Notes: generated by a model from the letters alone, not told the origin. Shown: positions 42,026-52,680, numbered from the stretch's first letter. The stretch is 64,000 nucleotides of DNA from Athripsodes cinereus (GCA_947579605.1 OX388329.1:28436693-28500692); one strand, 5' to 3'. Program-made: numbers and translations.

Positions 42026-42510
42026 ATGGACAAAATAAAAACCCGAATCTTTAAAGTGTATTCATATTATATGATGGTAATTTCTAGAATAAAGTATAAA
42101 CAATTAGGTATATGAAAGATCAATGTTGAAATTATTATTTCAACCCAGAGTGATAACAAAACATGTTATGGTTTATTACATAACATGTGAAATAGATAAA
42201 TATTATTCAATAACAATAATCATAAGAATAATATGTAACAAATCGTAATAATACAATATGAGAGTAAGATACAAACACTTTAATCCACAATCATAAATTT
42301 TATTGCCAAATATTTTATATTTCCTACCAGGTGTTTTGTTTTCTCAAGTTGTATTAGAATGCTTTGCATCAACAGCGTATGCTACCGTTACAAGTAGCAC
42401 ATTACCACTATATATAATATAACCTATTTGTTTATCATTTTGCATTGCAAGTTTGATTGAGTGTGGTGAATGCAAAAGGCTTTTGCATATTTTCTGATAA
42501 GTTTTCTGCT
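42026..42510. other. No gene recognised
   Basis: AT-rich spacer. Confidence 0.5.
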
Positions 42511-42775
42511 ACTGTGCCATCGCGGCATATCCCACAAGTGACAGATGAGCCGCACATAAAAAGCACATGCCATCTGTCCTCTCTGCGCCAATAAAATAAT
42601 AAGATATTCGGGGTGTGTGACGAGTGACAAACCTCATCGTTGAGTTTAATAAGATATAAAATGATTTTTTTGCGATCACCCGTCTTTTACAGGGAAATCA
42701 AAATTTATGGAAAAGCGAGGTAGGTACCTACACCTATTCGTTATCGTTTTCTCCACGGGATCGATAAAGGGTTTA
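42511..42775 (-). mobile_element. SINE-C, nearly full length
   Basis: Inverted order: CTACTGTGCCATCGCGGCAT, CCCACAAGTGACAGATGAGC, CAAACCTCATCGTTGAGTTT, GTCTTTTACAGGGAAATC, CTCCACGGGAT. Confidence 0.75.
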
Positions 42776-42861
42776 ATCCGATATTTTCAACGAAAAATAT
42801 TAACATCATTATCTTATTTTTAAGACAATAATAATAATAATTTTAAACATTTTTTCACAAT

Positions 42862-43025
42862 AGTACCAATGGTTTTATCAAGTACAGGCATCATACCACA
42901 TTATCTTCTCAATAGTTCAAATATGTACATTCGGCACAACCACAAGCAATATACAAACATCATTCTTCAGAAGCTGGCAATTCTGAATACTTTTAAAATA
43001 GAACACAAAGTTTTATTTATTATTT
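42862..43025 (+). mobile_element. R4/Dong-like LINE C-terminus, diverged
   Basis: VPMVLSSTGIIPHYLLNSSN, then TNIILQKLAILNTFKIEHKV. This aligns with PLVMSATGVTPKSLINN...IQKSIIINTCNIVKRFL of 4280-5170. It opens just after an AATAATAATAAT run. Confidence 0.7.
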
Positions 43026-43081
43026 ATTTTATTCTTCACTGTACCTACATTGAAGAACGTACATACATACATACATACATC

Positions 43082-43260
43082 TTCTTCCCCTTGTCCTAGT
43101 TGGGTTGGGGGCCCATTGCGCCTAGGTACCTCCTCCAGAGATCCCTGTCCACTGCTGCTTCCAGGACCTCTGGCCACTCCAAACCAAGCCTTTCAACACA
43201 CAAGATTGACACCTGCCCTTGCCAGAAATAAAACAGTGTCATGGAAATATCAGTTATACA
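43082..43260 (-). mobile_element. RTE-like LINE (group H) tail
   Basis: Minus strand: QVSILCVERLGLEWPEVLEA and AVDRDLWRRYLGAMGPQPN-stop. It ends with GGACAAGGGGAAGAAG and a TATG repeat (43060-43082). The AAVDRD.WR.YL motif is RTE-like. Confidence 0.8.
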
Positions 43261-43284
43261 ATTCAATATATATATATATATGGA

Positions 43285-43335
43285 CAATTTGTAAAGCGCC
43301 GTTTACTCATAACATGACCTCAAGGGCGCCGTATA
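43285..43335 (-). mobile_element. LINE terminal hairpin, solitary
   Basis: On minus, 43330-43296: GGCGCC + CTTGAGG + TCAT-GTT-ATGA + GTAAAC + GGCGC. The inner stem sequence differs from every other copy yet pairs perfectly. Confidence 0.75.
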
Positions 43336-43344
43336 TCGTATCCA

Positions 43345-43410
43345 TCATCAATGTACAGAGGGCGAGTTTATCGCTAAAATGCGATGTCTTCCAACTAATC
43401 CATTTTTACA
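43345..43410 (-). mobile_element. LINE family X 3' end
   Basis: On minus: GATTAGTTGGAAGACATCGC, then TTTTAGCGATAAACTCGCCC, directly abutting the hairpin fragment above. Confidence 0.6.
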
Positions 43411-44433
43411 AATAGGCGAAACAGACGAAAAGTGACCCAAAAACGGATGACACTGGTGCAAGTGCCCGTGTTACCAGGGATCAACGAGAAAAAATCTAAG
43501 TACATACAACTGTATACAACCAAATAATAATAATACCCATATGTCAAAATTAATTTCTTAGACACAACACCGAGTTATCCTACCCCACACCCCACGGTAA
43601 AAGAAATATATAATTATTTGTAGCTCCTTGAATTCAATTTATTACTTACATAATATTCTTTAAGATATTGTATGCTCATGGCGAGAATATGAAATAAACA
43701 TAAATAAAACCACCTAAAAATAATTATTAAATTATGCAATAAAATTTGTGACAAACAAATTGGCAGAAGAAACAAAATAATGTGAAAACTATCTAAATGA
43801 TACACACACGACAAGTAAATAACATAATAATTATGAACCGATGACTCTTGTGGTACAAATTTGCTATGTTTATTAAATAAACATGGTGAGACTTGAGCAT
43901 TATGCCTCTATAGCTAGAAGCATTTTAGTTGCATGATACTAACAAACAGCCTACAGGTATCTAATAGAGTTCAAAAGTTCATTCAATATGTTTATACTGC
44001 AATGTGATTGCATAGAAATTGCAAGAGAACCCTTAAATGTCATCGGTGTTAATAGGAGAAAATACTAGTTTAGTAATATAATATATTAGTTTCGTGTATT
44101 TTATTAAAGGACAGCTGTCTGTATAGGTAATGTAGCCATGCCTTTGAACTTACATAGATTTCCTTGACTGAGAAAATATAGATAGCGTATTACGTGATTA
44201 AATGTATATAATATTATTGTGGGTTTCAATCCATTGGATTGGTCTTCGATGAGCATGTATTTACTTATCCGTTCCATTGAATATAATACAGTAAAATCTC
44301 AAGACAAAACAAACTTGTCAATTAATACATTATTTGTATTTTATGTATTTTTGATCGGCATTGAATACAATCGCGTGCGTCTGACATAATTGTTTAAGAA
44401 ATTATACATAATTTGGTATTTAACGTGGACATT
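43411..44433. other. No gene recognised
   Basis: AT-rich spacer. Confidence 0.5.
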
Positions 44434-44643
44434 TCGTCGGTTAAATAGAAAAGTGACATAATTCAAAATGAACAAATTTTACAGTACGCGCATTTAAAGT
44501 TTTTTTTATTAATTAATTATTTTTTTTATATAATTTAACATTAACATATCGTCGATTAAATGTGATGTAAAATAAAAAACTTAACATGGAAGTACTGTAA
44601 ACTTATTCTTTTTGAATTATGTCACTTTTCTATTTAACCGACG
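44434..44643. mobile_element. MITE-like element with about 50-bp inverted arms
   Basis: TCGTCGGTTAAATAGAAAAG with GTGACATAATTCAAAA at the left, the exact complement at the right, and inner TACAGTAC/GTACTGTA. 210 bp, non-coding. Confidence 0.85.
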
Positions 44644-44914
44644 ATTTATTTATTCCTTTTTCACATTATCATTTTATAACAGTTTTGACAAAATTTGTAT
44701 ATGAAGTTTTACGGTCAATAACAACCTAGGACACTCGATTATTTACAAAAAAAGAGTGGCAACCCGTTCCTAATTGGGGACTCCAAAGGGTTTAACAGAA
44801 GGCGAGTAACCATTAAAAAAATAGCATGATTAAATGTTAATATTTTTACGAGTAAGTATATTCCTACTCAAACCAGTGCTATGTGGACATCTTTTCAAAA
44901 TTTTGCATTCCATA

Positions 44915-44960
44915 CTATCATGGCATATCTTTTCCAAATTGAGCAACTAAATAAAACATA
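44915..44960 (-). mobile_element. SINE-C end scrap
   Basis: ATACTATCATGGCATATCTT and AATTGAGCAAC; short and diverged. Confidence 0.35.
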
Positions 44961-44994
44961 AAAAAACATATAATATTATAAATATTAAAATACG

Positions 44995-45060
44995 CTATCG
45001 CGATTTCAGTGTACCTACTTACACCATTGACGAGCTTTTCAAGACTTGAAATCGCGATAG
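44995..45060. repeat. 14-bp perfect inverted repeat
   Basis: CTATCGCGATTTCA at 44995-45008 and its complement at 45047-45060. The arms contain the palindrome TCGCGA. Confidence 0.7.
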
Positions 45061-45077
45061 GGGTTTTTTCACATTGT

Positions 45078-45225
45078 TAACGTGGATACCTTTATTATTA
45101 TGTATCTGAGATTTTTATTCAATATATTTATTTATGACGTGGATGTTATGTCCTATAACTGATGAATTGGACAATGTCCTTGAGGGACGCAAACTACACT
45201 TTAATGTTATCAAATAATAATATGT
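45078..45225 (+). mobile_element. LINE family IV 3' end, hairpin degraded
   Basis: Colinear with 14327-14503, but the inner hairpin GTGCTTTGGCAC has been lost (CTTGAGGGACGCAAAC). Confidence 0.75.
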
Positions 45226-45229
45226 AGGC

Positions 45230-45436
45230 AATAAGGCTCAATGTATCGAGGCGACCGGCAAGAGATCAAGAGGAAGGCCAAAGCGCAAATGGCGTGAAGT
45301 AGTGAGACAAGACATGAGGAGCTGTGATGTTTGCCATGAGGATGAGCTCGACAGAACCAAGTGGCGATACAAGACAAGAATGGCAGACCCACCACCATTT
45401 GGGACAAATAATTGCCCAAGGAGAAGAAGAGAATAA
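45230..45436 (+). mobile_element. RTE-like LINE (group G) tail
   Basis: ATGSRSRGRPKRKWREVVRQ, DMRSCDVCHEDELDRTKWRY and KTRMADPPPFGTNNCPRRRR: RGRPK..W and W...R.ADP motifs. It ends AGAAGAAGAGAATAATAA. Confidence 0.8.
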
Positions 45437-46140
45437 TAAAAAAACAATTTAAAAAGGTCTTCTACATCTTCATTATCTTCATTATTCTACATTATCATAA
45501 GGATTATTTTGCGTTTCGGTTCGATATGGATATAACTCATAATAAATATGGATGTCACTCATTATAAATATATTATTGTTATTTATGGGACCAAGAGAAA
45601 GACTGTATATTTATCACACGCATATATTATACTTCCCTGGTTGAGGATGCTCTAATGGTGCAAAGGATTCGAATACATCTGAAATGAAATTGTGATAATA
45701 GTGGGTAAGTACTAACTACATACGTAGTATTCGTATTAACGAGAACGAGTAAGTAGGTAAGTAATAATATTATTGTAATAGTTTCCTATGTATGTATTGT
45801 ATATAGTACAAATAGTAACTATGTAATATTATATTTATCATTGTATGTATTATACATGTCACGATTGAAAGGGAAAGTCGTATAGTGACTCGATTGAACA
45901 TAATACACAATATGTATTTATAGTAGTAACTCACCAGTAACTTGCAACTTTGGCATGTTAATGTCTGCCGCTTGCTTACCTAAACTAATAACATCATGCT
46001 TATAATAAAACCTCATTCGTACTAAATTAGCAATCAACATTGTTGTTTATTTATCTATTTTCGAGTGTCCTGTAAAAGATGCATGTAAACAAAAGGTATA
46101 TTCAAAGAATTGCAAATTGAAACATCTCTTTTTCATCCAT
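45437..46140. other. No gene recognised
   Basis: AT-rich spacer; a SINE-C word (TTTTCGAGTGTCCTGTAAAA) at 46059-46079 is the only repeat trace. Confidence 0.5.
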
Positions 46141-46144
46141 AATC

Positions 46145-46600
46145 TATGCAGAAGGCTGTCCTACTATCATCCACCAGGATAGTAGAATATTTTTGTCCCT
46201 GTATCTCTCTTAGTGATCTTCCATGTTTTTGCTATTTTCATAGGACATCATGGGAGAATTAACTTGAATAATGTTGAGGTTCTACTACTACTATTACTAC
46301 TACTATACCATCACGGCATATCCCACAAGTGGGGTAGCCAGCAGACCAGCTGAATATAAAACATGCAAGCTGTCTTCTCCGTGCCAATATAAAATCAAGA
46401 CATTCAGGATGGGTGGCAAACCTCATCGCCGAATTTAAGATGTAAAATGTCTTATTTTTTCGAACACCTGCCTTTTACTGGACACTCGAAAACTTATGGA
46501 GAAGAGTGGGAGACCAATTCTTTACCGGGTGCTCCACGGGATATGTTGAGGTTCAAATATTGTAAATTATTTTAAAATGTTGTTATTGTTTAAATAATTA
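46145..46600 (+). mobile_element. R4/Dong-like LINE tail, split by SINE-C
   Basis: MQKAVLLSSTRIVEYFCPC matches MQKAVLLSSTRIVRRFLSL at 10440-10690, with a frameshift near the end. The UTR word ATGTTGAGGTTC occurs before (46271-46282) and after (46543-46554) the SINE-C insertion. Confidence 0.85.
46283..46542 (-). mobile_element. SINE-C, full length, with 12-bp target duplication
   Basis: 260 bp on minus. The 5' end is ATCCCGTGGAGCACCCGG; TTTTCGAGTGTCC and CAGGTGTTCGAAAAA follow, then CATCTTAAATTCGGCGATG, CCACCCATCCTGAATGTC and CTGGCTACCCCACTTGTGGG, ending ATATGCCGTGATGGTATAG and (TAG)n. It is flanked by ATGTTGAGGTTC on both sides, which fixes its exact ends. TGGAGCACCCGG resembles a pol III A box; a B box is not convincing. 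Confidence 0.9.
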
Positions 46601-46619
46601 TTTTTGCACTATATACATG

Positions 46620-46760
46620 TAGGTTTATGGGTTAGTTGGAAGATATCGCGCTTTTGCGATAAACTCGCCCATTGCACAAAATTATGTGTTCAGTTACGTT
46701 TTTTATTCTATTGTATACTATTTTTGTGTTAAAAAGATTTTTATTATTATTATTGCTTAT
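46620..46760 (+). mobile_element. LINE family X 3' end
   Basis: GGGTTAGTTGGAAGATATCG, CGCTTTTGCGATAAACTCGC, then UTR and TTATTATTATT. Confidence 0.6.
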
Positions 46761-46789
46761 TCAAATATTTCTTGTTCATGTTCCGTGGA

Positions 46790-47074
46790 GTTCCCGATTA
46801 AGAATTGGTCCCCCACTCATTCCTGTAAGTTTTCAAGTGTTCTGTAAAAGGTCGGTGCTCGGAAAAATCTACTAGTATTATCCCGTCACGAATTTTTATT
46901 TATTCGAAAAAATAAAAACTCTTAACATCTTAACTTCAACGATGACGTTTGCCACTCATCCTGAATTCATTATTTTTTTGTCGGCACAGAAAGGACTGCA
47001 GCTTGCACGTTTATTTAATACAGCTGGTCTGCTGGCTGCTCCACTTGTGGGGTATACCATGATGGTATAGTAGT
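46790..47074 (+). mobile_element. SINE-C, full length with small insertion
   Basis: TTCCGTGGAGTTCCCG start, then AGTTTTCAAGTGTTCTGTAA, CGATGACGTTTGCCACTCAT, CTGGCTGCTCCACTTGTGGG, GTATACCATGATGGTATAG. Confidence 0.85.
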
Positions 47075-47604
47075 CTATCTATTTTTACTATCACGGCATC
47101 TTCTACAAGTAAAAAATAAACGTTATCCAAATTGAAATATTATGTTATTACTTATCTATAGATAAATGTTATATTTCAATATCTTGAGAAATAAATTTAT
47201 GAAATTATTTACTTGCCAACCTGCATTCAACAATGCGATAAAAACAAACAGTCATCATTCTCTGCAACCAACGTCAAGTTGAAGTATGCAATTTAGTAAG
47301 ACAGAATGACATTACCTGAGGTCATGATTAAAATATTATGTTATTGTAATGTTATGTATGGACTCCGGAGCATATAATTAATAATGAAATATGTCAGTGA
47401 AAGAAATTTATGATTGTTTTATGTGTTGCCATATTCAATTATTACAGCACAGTTTTTTTTTGCGAAAAGCTTCTGGCGTTACCGATTCGTAGCTCGAACT
47501 TTTATTTAAGTCATTTTTTGTTCAAGATTTATTTTGTATTTTGTCATGTGCGAGTAATAGGATTATGCCGTGAATTTTTGTAAAAAAAAAACAATAATAA
47601 AAAG
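47075..47604. other. No gene recognised
   Basis: AT-rich spacer; a SINE-C end scrap near 47088. Confidence 0.5.
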
Positions 47605-47935
47605 ATGCTCGCTGTTGGAATAGTCTGCCTTCCAGAAAAAGGTTGCTCCACAATATTCACGCATTCAAGCGAACGATCAAGGACCACTTTTTCACCAGAA
47701 AGTTGGAATTATTTACTAGTCCCTTTTTTTACCCATTCTTCTCCCTTATGCCTCCACTCTACCTTCCTGGAAGGTATTTTGTGAAAATATATCATGAAAT
47801 TCGGTTAGTCGGAAAAATCGCGCCCACACGAAAAAATCACCTTGAATTTATTGCTTATTTAAAATAATTATATTCCCGTGTAATGTTGTTTACCATCAAG
47901 TGAAGAAGAAATCAAGAAATAAAAATAAATTTCAT
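47605..47935 (+). mobile_element. LINE family W C-terminus and UTR
   Basis: CWNSLPSRKRLLHNIHAFKR and TIKDHFFTRKLELF, open to 47867; uninterrupted counterpart of 11495-12300. It ends GAAGAAGAAATCAAGAAATA. Confidence 0.75.
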
Positions 47936-48064
47936 TGTGAAGGAATAACTTATTTTTTTAAATATAACTTGATACATTCTATGAATGTATTATAAAGCAT
48001 TATTTAATGTAACACGTGCAGAACGTAATAACTATGCAATATTTTCCAGTACTCAAACATTCGA

Positions 48065-48930
48065 GTCAACTAGTTGTACGTGGGCCTTGGCACCTAACCA
48101 AGATTCAAGAATGAATATAGGTGTTAATCAGTTTCGAATAATATATGTGTCCTAGAAGGATTTTTGATGGTATATGATTGGAGTTTTACACAAATTATAC
48201 TGTGCACCAACGCACTCAGCAATAGGTCTGTAGTCTCTGTAATGCTGGACGATGGTCCTGGTTGGGTCATGTTTTGAGAATGTCCAGTGATACCTGGTCA
48301 AAAAGAGTTATTTTCTTCCACAAGGTTTCTGACATCCCGGGCGTCCCTCTTTCGCAATACAACAATACATCATTTCTGTGAAAACGGCATCATATCCCTG
48401 TAATGTCGTGGGACTAGTAGGCCTAGTCAAAACACATTTAAGCATTACGTTTTCGTTCAAACAAGACGAGGTTGCGAGAATGCGTCATTTTTCGGAGCTA
48501 CTTGTGTATTTTACCTCCGAAAATTGACGCGTTCTCGCAACGTCGTCCGCGTTTGAACGAAAACGAAACGAAAACGTAACGCTTAAATGTGTTTTGACTA
48601 GGCCCATGGGTGTTCGATTGGCGCAGAGACACTCAGGTTTCTGCCTTTTCATTACTAGAAGAACGTTTAATGGCGAGAAGAGAGATTTGTAGTATCGCAG
48701 ATTTGAGGATGACGAAGTTAGTCAAACATAGCATTCTCTTTCTATTTTATTATTCTACTCAAGACTTCTTATCTGAATTGAACGATCCTCTATAACTACA
48801 AACCTACCATTTCTGTATAAAAGATGTCAGATTATAAGAATGTCTTCGAAACAGGTGATTTGATTAGCGACTAATCCCTCTGAATGGAGGGGACGTGTTA
48901 CTATCCTGTGATCCTGAGAAGAATATTGAA
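48065..48930 (+). mobile_element. Old RTE-like LINE (group B) tail, split by a MITE
   Basis: Colinear with 34985-35402 but heavily decayed: TGGCACCTAACCAAGATTCA, TCCTAGAAGGATTTTTGATG, CGATGGTCCTGG, CATCCCGGGCGTCCCTCTTT, then after the MITE GATTGGCGCAGAGACACTCA, with a late scrap near 48865-48920 (CTCTGAATGGAGGGGACG). Confidence 0.75.
48420..48604. mobile_element. MITE (family M1), 185 bp, copy 2
   Basis: GGCCTAGTCAAAACACATTT to AAATGTGTTTTGACTAGGCC, with inner ACGTTTTCGTTCAAAC / GTTTGAACGAAAACG arms and a third nested pair TTTTCGGAG/CTCCGAAAA. It interrupts the group B tail, so it inserted later. Confidence 0.88.
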
Positions 48931-48974
48931 GGGTGAACGCGAATATATCTCAATATAAATAATAAATAAAATAT

Positions 48975-49170
48975 ATCTTTTTGAATAATTTTATTGGGTA
49001 AGTTGGCAATAATCATGCTTCTGTGATAAATACCTATTGTATTTAATTTAAATACATTTTTTGTAAAAATGTTTGTTATCAATATACAGTAAAGAATAAA
49101 TAAATAAATATATAAATATGTGCACCATCACATCATCGTCCATAAGTGGGGCAGCCAGAAGGCTATGCTA
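48975..49170. mobile_element. LINE family X end and SINE-C scrap
   Basis: TTTATTGGGTAAGTTGGCAA and CTTCTGTGATAAATACC on plus, ending in AATAAATAAATAAATA. Then CACCATCACATCATCGTCC with GTGGGGCAGCCAGAAGGC, an inverted SINE-C end. Confidence 0.45.
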
Positions 49171-49660
49171 CTAAGAAAAAACTAAAATAATATGGTTTAA
49201 TTATATAAATCTACCGATTGATTGTAAACAATGAGATATCAACAAAAATTTTATGTAATCACACTTTTATTATATTATACCTCTATCACCATCTAACGAA
49301 AAAAATTAAAAGTACGTTTGTCATCGATCTCTTTCATACCTACAAATATTTACGATACACATTTGTTAATAAAATATGATAGCAATTTACAAAATCAATT
49401 ATTTAATTATTTTAACAGAAAATAGATAGGTTCTATTAAAATTAACATTGTATATATACACACACACAATAAGAAAGCTAAAAAATGTATAATATTATTT
49501 TGAGCCTTGAAATATATCGAACGCCGCGAGACATCTATTGAAGAAGTCATAAAATATCATCACATAGTCGTCCTTGATCAAGCAGTCAGTTATACTTTGT
49601 AAACATTTCAATAGATGGCATGAAAATAATTTATATTAGGTATTTATTTTATTATAGGAT
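49171..49660. other. No gene recognised
   Basis: AT-rich spacer. Confidence 0.5.
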
Positions 49661-49664
49661 TGTG

Positions 49665-49830
49665 AAGAGTGTTTATTTGACTGAAAGAGTGATGTGAGAA
49701 AGCGCAGACGTTCAAGAACTATGAAGATTGTCCACGTGGATCAAATTCTCAATTTCCATCGCGTATTGAGTAAGAGAAATCAGGGTGTATTTATGAGAAA
49801 CCGCATGAATGAGAAGGAAGTGAAAAAAAT
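49665..49830 (+). mobile_element. RTE-like LINE (group A) decayed tail
   Basis: GTCCACGTGGATCAAATTCT, GCGTATTGAGTAAGAGAAAT and TTTATGAGAAACCGCATGAA follow the order of 21680-21550 on minus. Confidence 0.7.
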
Positions 49831-49865
49831 ATAATTATATTATGTACTTATGTATGTTGTATGAT

Positions 49866-49941
49866 TTATTCGGCGCCGTTAAATGGAGCATCCATCTCAA
49901 GGGCGCGGGAAACTATGTTGGAAGAGCGATGTCTTCAACTT
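49866..49941 (-). mobile_element. 5'-truncated copy of the intact LINE family (family I)
   Basis: On minus, KTSLFQHSFPRP-stop, identical to the end of the 28045-31116 protein. The hairpin at 49906-49872 has outer GCGCC/GGCGC and inner ATGGA-TGC-TCCAT. Confidence 0.88.
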
Positions 49942-50030
49942 ATATGTAATAGTTAGGTAGACATTAGTGACTTATCTTTTAAAAACTGTTTTGTAAATAA
50001 AATAAATAAATAAATATGATAGATTAGTAT

Positions 50031-50078
50031 GGCGTTCTTTCCTCTCTGCCTATCCCACAGCGTGAGGGTATAGATATA
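50031..50078 (+). mobile_element. RTE-like LINE (group A) extreme 3' end
   Basis: GGCGTTCTTTCCTCTCTGCC, then TATCCCACAGCGTGAGGGTA and TAG. Confidence 0.65.
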
Positions 50079-50689
50079 GTTTTTTTCAACAGAATAAATT
50101 GTTTCTCGACTTTTTGAATAACACTAAGTTAGATATATGTGCTTATTTCAAGATAGATGTCTATTTTGAATACCGATTGCAATTCCCGAATTTTAATATT
50201 CTTTAATATTTTTAAATGGATAATCTATAGATATGCAAGAGGGGAGATTTTAAATTTCTACCAAACTCGAATATCCTCAAACTAAGCAATTGTTTGTGCC
50301 GTGAAAGTGATCTTTCAGTTTAGATCCCTAAATCCTTTATAATCAATCTATTGACAAATACTGTGACATTTTTTTATTATAAATTGAGAATAAATTGAGG
50401 GATATGTTCTTTTACCTTTTCTGTTTTTTTTAAACGAAATATACAGGATGTAATGTAGGACAATTTTTACAATAAGCTATCAACATACACAGTCAACATA
50501 TTAATAACCACAGATTATACAATGATATTTTTATTAGATATATATTCCTCAACATAATTGAATTTCATGGATTACCTATAATACCTAATATTATGCATTT
50601 GCCTATTTTTTACACCTGGGCGATCTGCACTCCCTTCCCACATGTTGTCATTCGGGCACTTCTACGATATCTGTAACAGTGTAAAGTGA
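50079..50689. other. No gene recognised
   Basis: AT-rich spacer. Confidence 0.5.
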
Positions 50690-50900
50690 AAGATATTCTT
50701 GTGTAAGTGTCTTGTCAGGTCCCATTGACATAGCATCTGCCATTGGCATCGCCGTCTTGTGCTGTCCGAATCAACTCCTTCACACTTCCAGTCCACTCTC
50801 GTACATTGCAAAGTCAAAATATCCGTTTCCTGCCAGCTCTTCGTTATCCTTCTATTTTTCCTGTCATAATGAACCGCAAAAGGTGATGCTTTTCCTGTAT
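50690..50900 (-). mobile_element. RTE-like LINE (group C) decayed tail
   Basis: The minus frame holds RKNRRITKSWQE and TRVDWKCEGVDSDSTRRRCQ, a damaged form of the G.IEGRRG...W..N...WTG...L..AA..R pattern; GACCTGACA matches the 22797 copy. Confidence 0.65.
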
Positions 50901-51077
50901 TGCCCAAAAAATACATAATATTCACATTTGAATACCTAAGTGGCGACTGTAAATATCCATTATTGCATAATCATGATGAAATGCAATTTCTCGACCAAGT
51001 CCATAGATCAACTTAGTAGGTATCTTTGATCGAAATCTCGCTCTTTAACATTCATGACATGTCTTCAAAAGTAATAA

Positions 51078-51118
51078 TACCCGTGGTATCAATAATATTA
51101 TTATTGATACCACGGGTA
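51078..51118. repeat. Perfect 20-bp palindrome with one-base centre
   Basis: TACCCGTGGTATCAATAATA at 51078-51097 and its exact complement at 51099-51118. Confidence 0.85.
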
Positions 51119-51771
51119 CAATAAAATCGTTTTTACGTACATTATCAACCAGGTTCGTATTACTCATCACAGAATCTATGTACCTACCTATAAATAATTG
51201 TTTATTGCTGATATTTGCATGTCTTTAGTGAGTCTTTCTACTATTAACATAACAATGTTGAACATATCGTAATATAGTATTGTCTACTTTGTAAAATCCA
51301 CATGCATGTGCCTACTTACAACAGATAATCGGTAGGTACTAAGACTCGATAGCAAAATTGATGGTTAAAAGGATATTAGCTTTTTCGTAGGGTTATCAAT
51401 ATATTTTAATTTTTGATCATTAAATGTAGCCATTTAAGAATGACGTATGCGGTGAAAGACTTGAATTAGAATAATCTAAGATGATGGGAGAAACGGTGGA
51501 CAGTTTTCTGAAGTTTTCTTCGACCCATAATGATCCACATTTGAATATAAGCTTCATCTCGAACACTACTTGATGCAACATCCTCAGCAACATCTTCCAC
51601 CTGAAATCCGCTACTCTCTTCACATTTTCGCTACAGCATTCCTACTGAATTTCCCTCAGTGTCCAGTCACGATATAAAGACTCAATAGGAAACCTTTTTA
51701 AAATATCTTCAGTTTTGGCTCGGTGCTGGAGAAAAATCTAAACATAATATGGTCCAATACGAGTAAACACA
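51119..51771. other. No gene recognised
   Basis: The 67-codon minus frame at 51420-51623 (WKMLLRMLHQVVFEMKLIFK) has the feel of an LINE RT fragment (shape ...RMLRKV.EMK..FKCGS), but I cannot confirm it. Confidence 0.4.
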
Positions 51772-52028
51772 CACTGAGAAAAATATTAACGAAATTTCAC
51801 GACGAATCATTGGTACGTACTATCATATTAGGACCAGAGATAGTACAAACGATTCATTAGTACGAATCTATAATATTAACTTTTCGCACACAAAGCGTTG
51901 GTAAATTTACCAATGATTTGTTTGCGAAAAGTTAATATTATAATGAATCGTTTGTACTATCTCTGGTTCTAATCTGATAGTATGTACCAATGATTCGTTG
52001 TGAAATTTCGTTAATATTTTTCTCAGTG
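51772..52028. mobile_element. Foldback MITE-like element, 257 bp, near-complete palindrome
   Basis: It begins CACTGAGAAAAATATTAACG and ends with its complement. The arms continue through AAATTTC, GAATCATTGGTAC, GATAGTACAAACGATTCAT and AATATTAACTTTTCGC to a short apex near TTGGTAAATTTACCAA. The left arm carries about 9 extra bases (AGTACGAATC). Confidence 0.88.
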
Positions 52029-52560
52029 CATGAATCACTTCATCTTCGCAATGCAACTGCCAAAGAAGAAAGTAGGTACCTAACTTAAGTACCTACTCGA
52101 CACACATATAAGAAGACGAAGGAGATAATATGTATAATCATGCACATAAGTAACTATGTATTAGTTTAAAAATGACTTCATTTCTTCAGTAGAGTGTTCA
52201 ACTATGCAATCATAACCTCTCAATAACCCCGTTGTTCAAGTATTAATTTATGTATTCCGCAGAAGATGTTCCGTATTCAGGTAGAGTACACTGTCTTGTA
52301 TATTACGTGTTTAAAGGAGTTATTATGCAACTTGCTATAAGTACTATTATTACTAGCAAAGGCGAGTTACTTTACAACTCATCACAGAATCGCGTTGTGC
52401 CTGTATGTAAATTGGAGAGATAAATAATAGGTGTTTAATAATCTTAATGTAAGGTCTGCATTCATCAAATCATTATGCAATCTTATACATTACATACTTA
52501 CAGTTTGACAAGGCGTTGCCTTGCCTATTATATTATAAGTTAAAAAGATGAAAAAAAATA
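52029..52560. other. No gene recognised
   Basis: AT-rich spacer. Confidence 0.5.
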
Positions 52561-52564
52561 GCTT

Positions 52565-52680
52565 ATATAGTGATAATCTCGCCACTGCACATCATCACAT
52601 TTTTTTTATGTAAATTGATTTGTTGGTTTTGATATGTAACTGGTGATGTGCAAAAAGAATAAAAGTAAATAAAGCGATAT
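52565..52680 (+). mobile_element. LINE family W 3' UTR end
   Basis: AGTGATAATCTCGCCACTGC and a TGCACATCATCAC...GGTGATGTGCA stem, ending AAAGAATAAAAGTAAATAAA. Confidence 0.7.
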
